Notes under the pieces: generated by a model
Database searches by the model: none
What the model saw: only the letters and a program-made list of their open reading frames with translations
Told to the model about the DNA's origin: nothing
Shown here: piece after piece, positions 52,664 through 64,000 of the stretch
Position numbering within the stretch: the stretch's first letter is position 1
Layout: each line of letters starts with the position of its first letter
Assembly: GCA_039111635.1 (NCBI GenBank)
Contig: JBCAQO010000012.1
Coordinates: 186,001 to 250,000, forward strand
Length of the DNA: 64,000 nt
Origin: Heterobasidion occidentale
Lineage: Eukaryota; Basidiomycota; Agaricomycetes; Russulales; Bondarzewiaceae
Direction: 5' to 3'
Program-made: the position numbers and the translations under genes

Positions 52664-54363
52664 AGGACCTCTACATGAAGGTTTGGGACGAATATACCTA
52701 TTTGGGTGGAGCGTTGATACAGTACATAAGTAGTTAACAACATGTAATTTTACGACGCCGTTTTTGCGCGCTTGGGGTTTCCAGGTTCCACTAACAATGG
52801 TCTATCAGAAAGTAAGACAAACTATACGCGGGTAAGCTTTGAGACACAATGCTGTCTACGAGCCGCACTTGAGTCTGATCGGTATACTAGTATGTGTGTC
52901 GCGGCGATTAGAGTACAGTGTATAATAATGATCGAGGTGAACTTCAGTTACTTGCCCCGCACGCTCCACAACACAAACGCCATTCCTGCCCTCATATCCA
53001 TCCTTCATCAGCCGTGCTATGCTATAATTTGCCTACGGCCCTCGAGAGCCTCACAGTGCGCGCATGGTATCTTGCTAGTCCACGACATCGAGGACCGACA
53101 CACCTTGGTTCGCCGAGCGGTCGATCTGACTGGTGGAAATGCGAAGGATGCCAGAGATTCCTGGATCACTGGCGAGGGTATTTGATCTGTCGTCCATCAA
53201 TTGTCAAAAAAGGACGTTGAACAACGAGTAGCAAAAGCATACCTAATCTGAGATATATTGGCAGAGATGGAGGTAAGATCAGTACCGATGGTGGCACTTT
53301 CTGGTTTGACACCATGAGGGTTTTGAGTTGCCCCGGAGAGATGCTATTTGGGAAGTCAACTGCACCTGCCAATGGGCAGACGAGCTCTTCCGGTCGAGGA
53401 GGATTCGATACAACATATGCTTCTATCTCTTCAACAGGGGGTTCACTAGCAACAACGGAGACGGCATTGCGACGGGTGCGCCTAGGTACTGAGGAGGAAG
53501 AGTTCATGACAGAAGCAAGGGGGCGAGAAGATGCAGAAGACTGGGCGAATAAGGTCGAGGTAGAACATATATACCACTGGAAACGCATCCGTATCAAGTG
53601 ATGGTCAATCACATCGGCCTCAAAGCGCGTGTATCCATTTCCTTTGTTCGGTCAGAACCTCCACGGGTGCTTGTTGGACATCATGATAAAGAACATCCTT
53701 ATCCAAAATAGACTGAACGCTCGAGCCGAGCGCTAAGTAACGAGAAGCGTTAGATATGGGATTCAGCAGGGCCATCTAGGTCATCCTCGTACGGAAGGAA
53801 AAATGGCAGAAAACCATTATTGGTCGAAGATCGATTTTCGGCAAACGCCGAGTCAGCGCCGCCTTATCGGACACCGAGCGCTCAATTTCCCTGTTAATTT
53901 TTCTTAACCTCACACAAGGCTCTGAACAGCAACTTCCTACCAAACCACCAATCTTTCTCATAGTCTGTCACTACTGCATTGCACCCCTCAACCTATATCA
54001 TCACTATGAACACTGACGAATCGTGCATGGGGTTTCTGCACAGGTCCAAAAACCCAATAGAGAAGCAATGTAGAGCCGCATGTCCCGCTGAGGTCCGTTT
54101 CTCACTACTCTGAAGGCAACATGGTATCTGTGAATTTTTACATGCTAGAGATCTCAATACTCCCCGTCGAATCCGCGAGACAATCAATGTAGCGGGAGAC
54201 AGAGGGCGATGAAGGATACCACTCACAATCTCGACATGTTCACCGTTCGCAGACAGCTCGAGCTGTCAACCAGTGCTCAAATTCAAGAAGTAGTGAGCTC
54301 CATGTGCTTAGTGGCACGATGAATTGCATTCACCCTATATCACCGTTTTTTAGTATTTTCAGA
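52664..54363. other. Spacer between array gene 6 and kinase-like remnant
   Basis: 1.7 kb. A 148-codon minus-strand frame (53166-53612) contains a Pro-rich segment and ends with a hydrophobic stretch (YLRLGMLLLLVV); I do not recognise it, and it may be chance. Nothing else found. Confidence 0.35.
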
Positions 54364-55509
54364 ACCCAAACCACTTGGTTGCATTCTCCAAGATTATGGC
54401 AAAACTGCCTTGGGCGCATCAGGATCCGTCTACCGTGCGATTTCATGCGCGTAGTCTGGATGATCGTGGCCTTAGCGTCGTGAATGATCGCGCGAAGCAC
54501 AAAGCAAGCGCTCGATACTGTGCAGGCAAGGGTAGAGACGGTCACAGCGTCCTCGGTGAAGCGAACTGCGAAGCGCCATTTTCCATCTCATGCGCCATTT
54601 CATGTGGTTTAGGGACTGTACGTAATTCTTATAACTGATTCTGCATCTCGCTCAACTATTACTTCCAGTTTCTTCTTGTCGAGGCTGTTCGTGGCGGTGA
54701 AAGAAACGCTCGAGATGTGGAGCTCAGAAGAACTTTCCTGAACCTCCGATCACAAGATGTTGGAAATAATCCGAATACATCCAGGACATCTGCCAGCCCT
54801 TTTATGGATGTCAAATCTCTTCTAACGTCCGGTCCGGAAAGCTCTGATGCGAGTTATCAGCAACCTGTTACATGCAGTGTTCCTGTCTCGGAGGTCTTGA
54901 ATGTCCAATCTAACCTCCTCGAGGTCGATCTTCTGTCTCTGGGTGCGATGGCGTACGAGGTAATTCATGGCTGCAAGCCGACGCACGGTTCTGAATTTCT
55001 TCGAGGCCTCCGTCGTCTCCAAAACGACCGTGTAGTCTTCAAATCCAAGGAAACCATGGACGAGCCAACGCAAGTGTCGATCTATCAGTCCTTGCTGGAG
55101 GATCTTATAGGCCATATTCTACTCGACGGAATACAGGATTCCGGGCTCCGGTGAGCACAGGCTGTTCCGCCGTTGGATTTGCAATTCATCTTCTCTATGA
55201 TTCTGCTGATAGGTCGAATTCTGAGGTCAACTGTCAGACCTCCGCACAGAAAGTCCGTCAGATGTTGGGGGCTCCAATGCTTCCTTGCATGGACTCCAGA
55301 GACCTTCGACAAACATCTTGGGCGTCGACCTCGACTACACCATCATCATCTGACATCTCGGATATCTCGGCTGCCATCGACACTTCCGATTCTTTTGTTT
55401 CTGTTGTTCTTGACGAACCCGCTGCACCTGTGGCCTCGACGAAGACTTGTTCTTTTGCCTCTAGGTCATTGGCTCGTCTCAGCCGGTTTTTTCTCTGCAG
55501 AGCTCCTTG
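54364..55509 (+). pseudogene. Protein-kinase-like remnant
   Basis: Near 54400 one frame reads CILQDYGKTALGASGSVYRA, resembling the glycine-rich ATP loop. A later frame (54669-55154) reads VDLLSLGAMAYEVIHGCKPT, like kinase subdomain IX (DVWSLG), and then LLEDLIGHILL like subdomain XI. I cannot find the HRD or DFG motifs between them, and the parts lie in different frames, so this is at best a decayed or pseudo-kinase. A Ser/Thr-rich stretch (55151-55510, ending SRFFLCRAP) may be its C-terminal tail. Low certainty. Confidence 0.35.
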
Positions 55510-55881
55510 AATCTGGTCTGCTCGCGATCGCAATGACTGTTGTCTCTGACAATCTTTGGCTCTAGATTCTACGCTTGTCACTGGGAGGCTTGAATCTCGT
55601 TTCCCCCTTTTCGGCTTGTTCCAGGCTTCTGTGGGTGGACTTTGGCTTGTATCCTTCTCCGAAAGTACATAGGAAGTTCTACATGTATTTTGTATAATGT
55701 TCTGTGTTAAATTTCTGACATTCCTAAACGTTCATTCGGAAGTGTGTGTGAAAGTCATTGTTGTGACCAATGTCACGTCGGAGATGTCACAAGTTAGCTA
55801 AGACATCACCTGGAAAACCGCAAACTTGAATCTCGACGTCGACGACGCCGACGACCTCAACTCCTCCACAACTCACCCATC
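55510..55881. other. 5' flank of BRR2
   Basis: 370 bases before the BRR2 start codon. The last part (55810-55880) is pyrimidine/CGACGACG-rich leader sequence with CTCCACAACTCACCCATC just before the ATG. No obvious TATA box. Confidence 0.45.
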
Positions 55882-58800
55882 ATGTCTGGGCAGAAGCGGG
55901 ATTTGTCTGGCTACAACTATGGCGCCATCTCTTCTTTGGTCTTAACAGCAGACAGATCTGCTTTGCCACGACGCGACAGGGAACCAGATGGCGCACCTAC
56001 GTCTCTCGCTGGACGAATTGACCCTAAAGAGATGGGGTCGCGTGTTCAGAGACAGGCACCGAAGGATGTTGATAAGAAGAAGAAAAAGGCTTCCGACAAG
56101 CAGGATCCGACGGAAAGGCAGCTGGCCAAACGCAAAGCCGAGACGACTGGTTTTGGCTACACAGACATCATCGAGGCCACTCAGGATGTTGAAGGTCTTA
56201 CGTATCGACCACGAACTACTGAGACGCGCGAGGTCTACGAACTTATTCTTTCCACCGTCCATCGGAGTCTTGGGGACCAGGCTCAGGATGTCGTTCGCAG
56301 CGCTGCAGACATGGTCCTTGAGACGTTGAAGAGCGATGCAATGAAAGATTTCGACAAGAAAAAGGAGGTCGAGCAGATCGTCGGGTCGATATCCAATGAG
56401 GCTTTTTCCCAGCTGGTCAATCTTTCCAAGAAGATTACCGACTACGGTGCCGAAGATGAGACCATGGTAGATCCGGACATGGAGAGGAAAGATGCAGAGA
56501 TTGACGAGGAAATGGGTGTCGCCGTTGTCTTCGATGAAGAGGAGCAAGAGAGTGAGGAAGAGGAAGGGTACGAGGTACGGGACGAATCTGACGACGATGA
56601 GGGTGATGAGGGTGAAGGTGACGAGCCACCGCCAGACGAAGGCGGCGAGGAGGGGCTCGTTATTGGAGGAGCGACATCAGCACCAGGACGGGCCAAGGCT
56701 AAGCAGGACAAAGATATTGTCTCTCCACACTCCATTGACGGTTTCTGGGTGCAGCGACAGGTATCCGAAGTCTACCCTGACCCCGTTACAGCCGCCGACA
56801 AGGCCTCGTCTGTGCTTTCAATTCTTGGCTCCGAGTCCAGTTTGCGCGACTGTGAAAACCAGCTTATGGAGCTGTTCGACTATCAGAGCTACGATGTCAT
56901 CACCAAGTTCCTCAAAAACCGCGAGGTTGTCGTCTGGTGCACGAAGCTCGCACGCAGTGATGCGGACGAACGGGTCAATGTCGAGGTTGCGATGCGGGAG
57001 AAGGGGCTTGGTTGGATCCTACGGGAACTTACTGGTGATCGTCAGGCGAAAGCGCGCACAGACGCCATGGATGTCGATGACGAGGCGAAGCCCGCCAATG
57101 TTCCAAAGACGGCGACTCTTGCGCCAGGCTCGACATTACAGCCGAAGAAGACGGTCGACCTTGAGAGCATGGCATTCAGCCAAGGCGGTCACTTAATGTC
57201 AAACAAGAAGTGCAAACTTCCGGAGGGTTCGTTCAAGCGCGCGAAGAAAGGTTACGAAGAAATCCATGTCCCAGCACCTAAGCAGAAGACAACTGCCGCC
57301 AGCGACCTCGTCCCAATTACCGACCTTCCTGCCTGGGCAAGAGAAGCCTTCCCTGGTACCAAGTCGTTGAACAGAGTACAGAGCAAACTCTACCCCGTTG
57401 CCTTCGGGACAGATGAGCCCATTCTCCTCTGTGCTCCTACAGGAGCTGGCAAGGTGAGTTCACTTGTCATGTTTGTCGTATCGCGATCTCAATAATATCG
57501 TTCAGACCAACGTCGCTATGTTGACGATCTTGAACGAGATGTCCAAATACCGGGACGAGGCCACAGGCGCTTTCGACCTGGATGCCTTCAAGATTGTTTA
57601 TGTTGCTCCTATGAAGGCCCTCGTGCAGGAGATGGTTGGAAACTTCAACTCTCGCCTCAACCCGTTCGGGATCAAAGTTGGCGAATTAACAGGTGACTCG
57701 CAAATGACGAAGCAACAGATCTCCGAAACCCAGATCATCGTCACGACACCCGAAAAGTGGGATGTTATCACCCGGAAAAGTTCTGACACCAGTTACACCA
57801 ACCTCGTACGACTGCTCATCATTGATGAGATTCACTTGTTGCACGACGAACGTGGTCCGGTCTTGGAGAGCATAGTGGCGCGCACGATCCGGCGCATGGA
57901 ACAGACATCTGACTACGTGCGTCTGGTAGGCCTCTCTGCTACGCTCCCAAATTACGAAGACGTTGCAACTTTCCTTCGTGTCGACGAGTCCAAGGGGCTG
58001 TTCTATTTTGATGCTTCGTACCGCCCTTGTGCACTCCAGCAGCAATTTGTTGGCGTCACGGAGAAGAAGGCTATCAAGCGCTACCAGGTGATGAACGAGG
58101 TCTGCTACGAGAAGGTCCTGGATCAGCAGGCAAAAACCAGACGTTGGTCTTTGTTCATTCTCGGAAGGAGACAGCCAAGACAGCCAAGTTCATCCGTGAT
58201 ATGGCGATCGAGAAGGAGACGATCACACAGTTCGTCAAGCCTGATTCCGCCGTCCGCGAGATTTTGACCGAGGAAGCCAACAACGTCAAAGATGCCAACC
58301 TCCGCGACCTTCTCCCATTCGGCTTTGCTGTTCATCACGCTGGCATGTCACGCGAGGATCGTGGGCTTGTTGAAGAACTGTTCGCCGACGGGTCTGTCCA
58401 GGTGCTCGTGTGTACTGCTACTCTAGCCTGGGGTGTGAACCTGCCTGCGCATACCGTGATTATCAAGGGGACTCAGATCTATAACCCTGAGAAGGGTCGG
58501 TGGGTTGAGTTGTCCTCCCAGGATGTCTTGCAGATGCTCGGGCGTGCAGGTCGCCCGCAGTACGATACCTATGGTGAGGGCGTCATCATCACCAACCATT
58601 CGGAGCTGCAATACTACCTAAGCTTGATGAACCAGCAACTTCCCATTGAATCACAATTCGTGTCGAAGCTGGCCGACAACTTGAATGCGGAGATTGTTTT
58701 GGGGACCATACGAAACAGATGAAGCAGTTCAATGGCTTGGATATTCTTACTTGTGCGTGTATTACTAGGATTCTCGGGCGAGTTGAGTCACTGATATCTC

Positions 58801-61800
58801 GCAGGTACGTCCGTATGCTCAAGTCACCTGGGCTTTATGGCATTGGTGTCGACTACCAAGAGGACGACGGCAATCTGATCCAGAAGCGTGCAGACATCGC
58901 CCACTCAGCCGCGGTCCTGCTGGAGAAATGCCATCTCATCAAATATGAGCGCGCATCTGGTAGGTTCCAGAGCACGGAGCTGGGCCGCATTGCGTCTCAC
59001 TACTACGTAACGCACAACTCCATGGCTACTTACAACCAACACTTGAAGCCGACCATGTCTACCCTGGAATTGTTCCGGGTATTTGCGCTGTCGAATGAGT
59101 TCAAGTTGATCCCCGTTCGTCAGGAGGTAAGCGTGATGATTCGTTTCCATACGAGATGGCATCTCATCACAACTTTTCGGCGGCTGCAGGAGAAACTCGA
59201 GCTTGGCAAGTTGTTGGAACGCGTTCCTATACCTGTCAAGGAAGGTGTAGAGGAGCCTGCTTCCAAGATCAATGTTCTTCTGCAGGCGTATATTTCCCAG
59301 TTGAAACTTGATGGTAAGTCAACATCGTTCGTTTGTACAGAGATATTTGACTGATCTGTCCTCACATAGGGTTTGCGCTTGTTGCTGACATGGTTTTCGT
59401 TCAGCAGTCCGCTGGACGGTTCGTACATCTCGTCGTACATGACATCGCATAGTCACTAATTGGTCGTTCGCAGTATTCTCCGTGCCGTCTTTGAAATCTG
59501 TTTGAAGCGAGGCTGGGCTATTCCAGCTCGCGCTGCTCTAGACATGTGTAAAATGGTCGAGAAGCGCATGTGGGGTTCCATGACTCCTCTGCGCCAGTTC
59601 AAGGGTGTTCCCTCTGAAATCATCAGGAAGGCCGAAGGAAAACAATTTGTAAGTTCGTTCGCCGCTGCAGTGTTCGCTTTTTGACTTCTGTGTCATCAGC
59701 CATGGTATCGCTACTTCGATCTTGTGAGTTATATCTTGCCTTCAGCTTTTTGTCACTAATCAAAATGTTTATCAGAGCCCGCCTGAAATTGGCGAGCTGT
59801 TAGGCATTCCTAATGCGGGACGGCTTGTTCACCATCTTGTACACAATTCCCTAAGCTACAGTAGGAGTTCACTCGTTCGATCCTGTTCGCACATGTATTG
59901 ATTGCCTTTTAGGCTACAAGCTCAGGTTCAGCCTATCACACGCTCCCTTCTTCGTATCGATCTCTCCATAATCCCTGATTTTCGTTGGGATGAGAAGGTC
60001 CATGGAAATGCTGAAAGCTTCCTGATCACGGTCGAGGATGTCGATGGAGAAGTCATACTTTTTCACGACTCCTTCGTTCTTCGTCAGAGGTACGCTGAAG
60101 ATGAGCACAATGTGACGCTCACTGTGCCGATGTTTGAGCCGGTCCCACCGAATTACTACATCACTGTCAACTCGGACCGGTGGCTACACGCAGAAACTCG
60201 ACTTCCTATCTCCTTCAAGCACCTCATCCTACCTGAGAAGTTCCCTCCACCTACACCCCTTCTCGATCTTCAACCTCTTCCTCTCTCCGCACTCCACAAC
60301 AAGGAGTTTGAAAGCATCTACTCGACTACACTTCAGACGTTCAACAAGATTCAGACACAAGTGTTCCAAGCGCTTTATACCTCAGATGAGAACATCTTCA
60401 TTGGCGCGCCCACAGGCAGCGGGAAAACCATCTGTGCCGAGTTCGCTCTGCTGCGGTTGTGGAGCAAACGCGAACAGAAGCGCGCAGTCTGCATCGAGCC
60501 ATATCAAGAGATGGTAGACCAGCGAGTAGCCGAGTGGCGGAATAAGTTCGGTCAACTGCAGGATGGGAAGGAGATTGTAGGTTTGACGGGTGAAACGAGC
60601 GCAGACTTGCGCTTGCTCGAGAAGGGTGACGTCATCGTATGCACGCCCTGCAGGTGAGAGGCTTACTCCTTGTGATACATACAATGTTTCTGATTATTTG
60701 TTGTAGTGGGACGTGGTCTCCAGGCGTTGGCGGCAGCGTAAGAATGTTCAGAACATCGGTCTCCTCATTGCGGATGAGGTTCAGCTCGTTGGTGGCGAAG
60801 TTGGACCCACATACGAGGTTGTCATCTCAAGGACACGGTACGTGTCTGCCCAGACGAGGTCAAGACCCGCATTGTCGCGTGTGGTGTCTCGCTGGCCAAC
60901 GCTCGTGACCTTGGTGAATGGATAGGTGCACCTTCACATGCCATTTTCAACTTCCCTCCTAGGTGATTCTTATCCTACGATCTTGCTTGTATCCAGCTTA
61001 TGCTTTCGCCCCAGTGCCCGGCCATTGGACATGGATATTCACTTGCAGAGCTTCACTATTCCCCATTTCCCGTCCCTTATGATCGCCATGTCCAAACCCG
61101 CCTACCTGTCTATCCTCGAGTATGCTCCGACCAAGCCTGTCATCATCTTTGTGCCCTCTCGCAAGCAGTGCAAGATGACCGTCGATGATTTGTTACTGCA
61201 TTGCAGCGCCGATGACAACGAGGACCGGTTCCTGAACATTGAGCTGGCGGACTTGCAGCCTCATCTAGACCATGTTAGCGATCGGACGTTAGTGGAGACG
61301 CTCAAGCACGGAGTTGCTTATTATCACGAGGCCCTCAGCAAGCAAGATAAGCGGATTGTGGAGCGTCTTTTCCAGTCCGGTGCAGTGCAAGTGCTCATAG
61401 CTTCGAAGGTCAGCCTCACTTTGTTCACAACGTGCGCGACTTTCTTATAACTTCATCAGGACACTGCGTGGAGCATCCCTGTGGCCAGCTACATGGTCAT
61501 CATCATGGGCGTACAGTTCTATGAAGGAAAAGAGCATCGCTATGTCGACTATCCTGTCATGGACGTCCTGCAGATGATGGGTCGGGCCTGTCGTCCGACT
61601 GAAGATGACAGGAGTCGATGCGTGCTGATGTGTCAACAGACTCGCAAGGACTTTTACAAGAAGTTCCTTGCAGAAGGCTTGCCCATCGAATCGCACCTTC
61701 CCACACATCTTCTCCATGATTACTTCCTCGCTGAAATCGCTGTCCGGACGATTGAGAACAAGCAAGACGCAATGGTAAGTCAATATGATTATTTCCTTCG

Positions 61801-63235
61801 ATAGCCTCTCAATGGCCTTGCAGGACATCTTGACCTGGACGTACTTCTACCGACGCATGACGCAAAACGCCAACTACTACAACTTGCACAACGTCAGCCA
61901 TCAACATCTTTCCGATCACCTGTCTGAGCTTGTTGAGAATACCCTCAATGATCTTGTGAACTCGAAATGTATTTCCATTGGTAAGAATTTCTTGGTTTCG
62001 ACTTCACAGCGTGTACTCAATGTGATATCACAGAGGATGAGATGGACGTATCTCCTCTCAACTTGGGAATGATTGCAGCCTATTACAACATTTCGTGTAA
62101 GTGTTCTCTGATTTTCCATCATTTCTTGACGGTTCTCATAATCTGTCCTCGTATATAGACGTTACTGTCGAAGTGTACACTCTGTCGTTAAAAGAGCGTA
62201 CAAAACTCAAGGGTCTTCTGAGGTTGTCTCTTCTTCTGCCGAGTTTGAGAACATTCCTATTCGCCGACACGAGGATTCCCTGCTTCGTCGGATCTACGAC
62301 CGCGTACCGGTGAAATTGGATCACGCTGACTTCGAGGCGCCCCACTTCAAGACGTTCTTACTCCTCCAGGCACATTTCTCCCGCCTGACTCTTCCCCCAG
62401 ACTTGGTCGCAGACCAAGCCTTGGTCCTCGAAAAGGTTTTGAATCTGCTCTCGGCATGTGTGGATGTAATGTCGTCCAACGCTTGGCTCAACGCTCTGGG
62501 CGCCATGGATTTGTCGCAAATGTGCGTGCAAGCGATGTGGGAGACCGACTCCCCACTGAAGCAAATCCCTCACTTCGAGCCCGACGTTAGTACATCATAT
62601 CGTCTGAATGATTTGAACTTACAACGTTTCGTCTCGCAGGTCATCAAACGATGCAAGGAGGCTGGAATCGAATCTGTCTACGATGTCATGGAGATGGAAG
62701 ATGACAAGCGGAATGCACTTCTCCAGATGGATTCCCCACAGATGTAAGCTCTCAATTCTGGCTCATCGTACGTCGTTTAACTGTCACTCATTCAGGCGAC
62801 GTTGCCGCGTTCGTCAACTCCTACCCCACGCTTGATGTCACACACGAGCTCGTCAAGGGAGAGTACACAGCGGGCGCCCCCATCGTGTTGCAGGTTGCAC
62901 TCAGCAAGGATGCAGATGACGAGGAGGAGGCTGGTGATGCCTCCGTCGTCGCGCCGTACTTCCCTGGAAAGAAGCTCGCCAACTGGTGGGTCGTGGTCGG
63001 CGAACCCAGCACACGACAGCTGCACTCCATCAAGCGCGTGACTGTCACCCGGAGCCTCAACGTCAAGCTCGAGTTCACGCTGCCGAAGGGCACGCACTCA
63101 CTCAAGCTGTACGTCATCTGCGACTCGTACGTCGGCGCCGATCACGACATCCCGCTCGACCCCATCGATGTTGCGGAGGGCGAGGACAGCGATAGTGACG
63201 ACGACGATGCCAGCGACGATGCCATGGAGGAGTAG
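55882..63235 (+). CDS. BRR2: Pre-mRNA-splicing helicase BRR2 (U5 snRNP)
   Basis: A Ski2-like RNA helicase of the U5 snRNP that unwinds U4/U6 during spliceosome activation; nuclear. Exons by my reading: 55882-57453, 57506-58752, 58805-59126, 59190-59313, 59370-59418, 59474-59648, 59700-59723, 59776-59858, 59913-60652, 60707-60962, 61015-61408, 61460-61774, 61824-61980, 62034-62096, 62159-62585, 62640-62742, 62796-63235, summing to about 2160 residues, the normal family length. Seen in order: N-terminal region with a long acidic stretch; cassette 1 with CAPTGAGK|T (split by intron 1), [24 protein letters not shown] and [11 protein letters not shown]; Sec63-like part; cassette 2 with GAPTGSGKT and [14 protein letters not shown]; second Sec63 part; acidic end. 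Seven 1-2 nt breaks (about 58131, 58718, 59848, 60650, 60858, 62216, 62745) interrupt the frame, probably base-calling errors. Confidence 0.93.
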
Positions 63236-63516
63236 ATGGGCGGATTCTCCGCGGACTGCGTGTGGCCCAAAATGTATCAGTAGTGGTTGTTTGCTTTTTT
63301 GTTTCCGTGTAATGATGTACCATATGTACCCGTTGGCGAACAACGTTATTCTTGCTTCTCGCACGAGTGAACCGAAGTAGATCTGCAAGTCAGGGGAGTG
63401 CAGGCTCTGATCCTAGTCGTCTGTGGACTACTATCCTTCGTGAAACCCAATTATCAAATAGTGTAGATACATCCAACAATAAACCAACATGTGAATCCAA
63501 TCACGACATGGTCTAT
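63236..63516. other. Convergent 3' spacer, BRR2 and unknown gene
   Basis: 281 bases between the BRR2 stop and the stop of the minus-strand gene at the right edge. AT-rich, consistent with two 3' untranslated regions. Confidence 0.5.
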
Positions 63517-64000
63517 TCAGTACTCAGCCTTGACTAGGCCGACATCGATGACCGCCATCCGGCTCGTGTCCAGCGCACCAGCCTTCAGCTTCTCGAGCGC
63601 ATCTTTGAGGTCTCTAAATATCCTCTCCTTGTCCGTCGCCTAGAGCGTACACACCGTCGCGGTGAGCGTGCCAAAGACGCGAAAATCGACTCGGCGCACC
63701 TGGAAATGCGTCACACGCCCCGAAGTGCTGGGACACACAGAGAAGAGGGTCTCGCGGATCGCCTAGCAAGTGATCGTTAAGGGGATCGGCGTGTGCGTGT
63801 GGTGACAGGGGCTGGGAGCGCGTACCTCGGAGGGCGGAGGGCGGTATACGAGCTTGAAGGGCTGCAGGCCGACGTCGGGCGAAAGGGCGGCCGCGGATCT
63901 TGCCTTCGCCTTCGCCGGCGTGGACGTAGGCGTGGGCGCTCCCGCCCTCGCGTCTTTTCTAGCGTCCGCTCCTGCTGTTCTGGGACTCGTGAAAGGAGGA
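63517..64000 (-). CDS. Unidentified gene, 3' end, runs off the window
   Basis: The minus strand reads an Ala/Pro/Lys-rich low-complexity segment, then LQPFKLVYRPPPSE, an intron (about 63764-63826, GTACGC...TTGCTAG), AIRETLFSVCPSTSGRVTHF and VRRVDFRVFGTLTATVCTL, followed in the same frame by TAG and then ATDKERIFRDLKDALEKLKA up to VGLVKAEY and a stop at 63517. The in-frame TAG near 63641-63643 sits where the frame otherwise continues sensibly, so it may be a substitution, an error, part of a very short mis-read intron, or a true stop. I do not recognise the family. Confidence 0.5.

Noticed and set aside
53166..53612. 148-codon minus-strand frame as a secreted or membrane protein
   Set aside because: The hydrophobic stretch is near the C-terminus with Pro-rich sequence before it; no family recognised and no transcript signals.

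Overview
The window is nuclear DNA of a basidiomycete fungus, most likely an agaricomycete. It has intron-dense genes with 45-70 nt introns, an aryl-alcohol-oxidase-like GMC oxidoreductase, a tandem array of DUF6534 membrane-protein genes (a family typical of Agaricomycetes), chromodomain Ty3/gypsy retrotransposons and an eukaryotic BRR2 spliceosomal helicase gene. Gene calls come from reading frames, splice signals and recognisable motifs; no database search was possible.

Layout. (1) 1-4055 is a near-exact copy of 43011-47073 and carries a frame-broken, 3'-truncated copy of the GMC gene; it ends at a 100-N scaffold gap (4056-4155). (2) 4156-5138 holds a TATA box and the remnant of an FAD-dependent monooxygenase. 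(3) 5139-24867 is a retrotransposon nest: a minus-strand LTR element (D) whose non-coding part carries at least 15 degenerate copies of a ~20-nt box; a diverged plus-strand element (C: LTR, gag, protease); a nearly complete 10.4-kb minus-strand chromovirus (A: ORF0, gag, pol, small membrane ORF, zinc-knuckle ORF3, two 833-bp LTRs); and the 3' part of a plus-strand sister (B). (4) 26191-52663 is an array of six DUF6534 genes, all on the plus strand, with the same 15-exon plan including exons of 25, 12, 14 and 11 nt. A degenerate LST8-like WD40 gene lies between genes 3 and 4, and the intact minus-strand GMC gene between genes 4 and 5. (5) 54.3-55.5 kb holds a protein-kinase-like remnant. (6) 55882-63235 is the spliceosomal helicase BRR2. 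(7) The right edge holds the 3' end of an unidentified minus-strand gene.

Sequence quality matters for interpretation. The two 4-kb copies differ, where compared, only by small indels mostly in short runs; BRR2, normally essential and single-copy, shows seven 1-2 nt frame breaks; and the two LTRs of element A differ mainly by indels. This points to uncorrected long-read indel errors, so single-base frameshifts here should not be taken as pseudogenisation without read support.

The most unusual biology is (a) the chromovirus family with two extra post-pol ORFs, a pre-gag ORF, palindromic LTR ends and a probable self-priming PBS; (b) the conserved micro-exon architecture of the DUF6534 array and an 8-nt micro-exon inside the FAD-binding glycine motif of the GMC gene; and (c) the box-plus-hairpin repeat array of element D.
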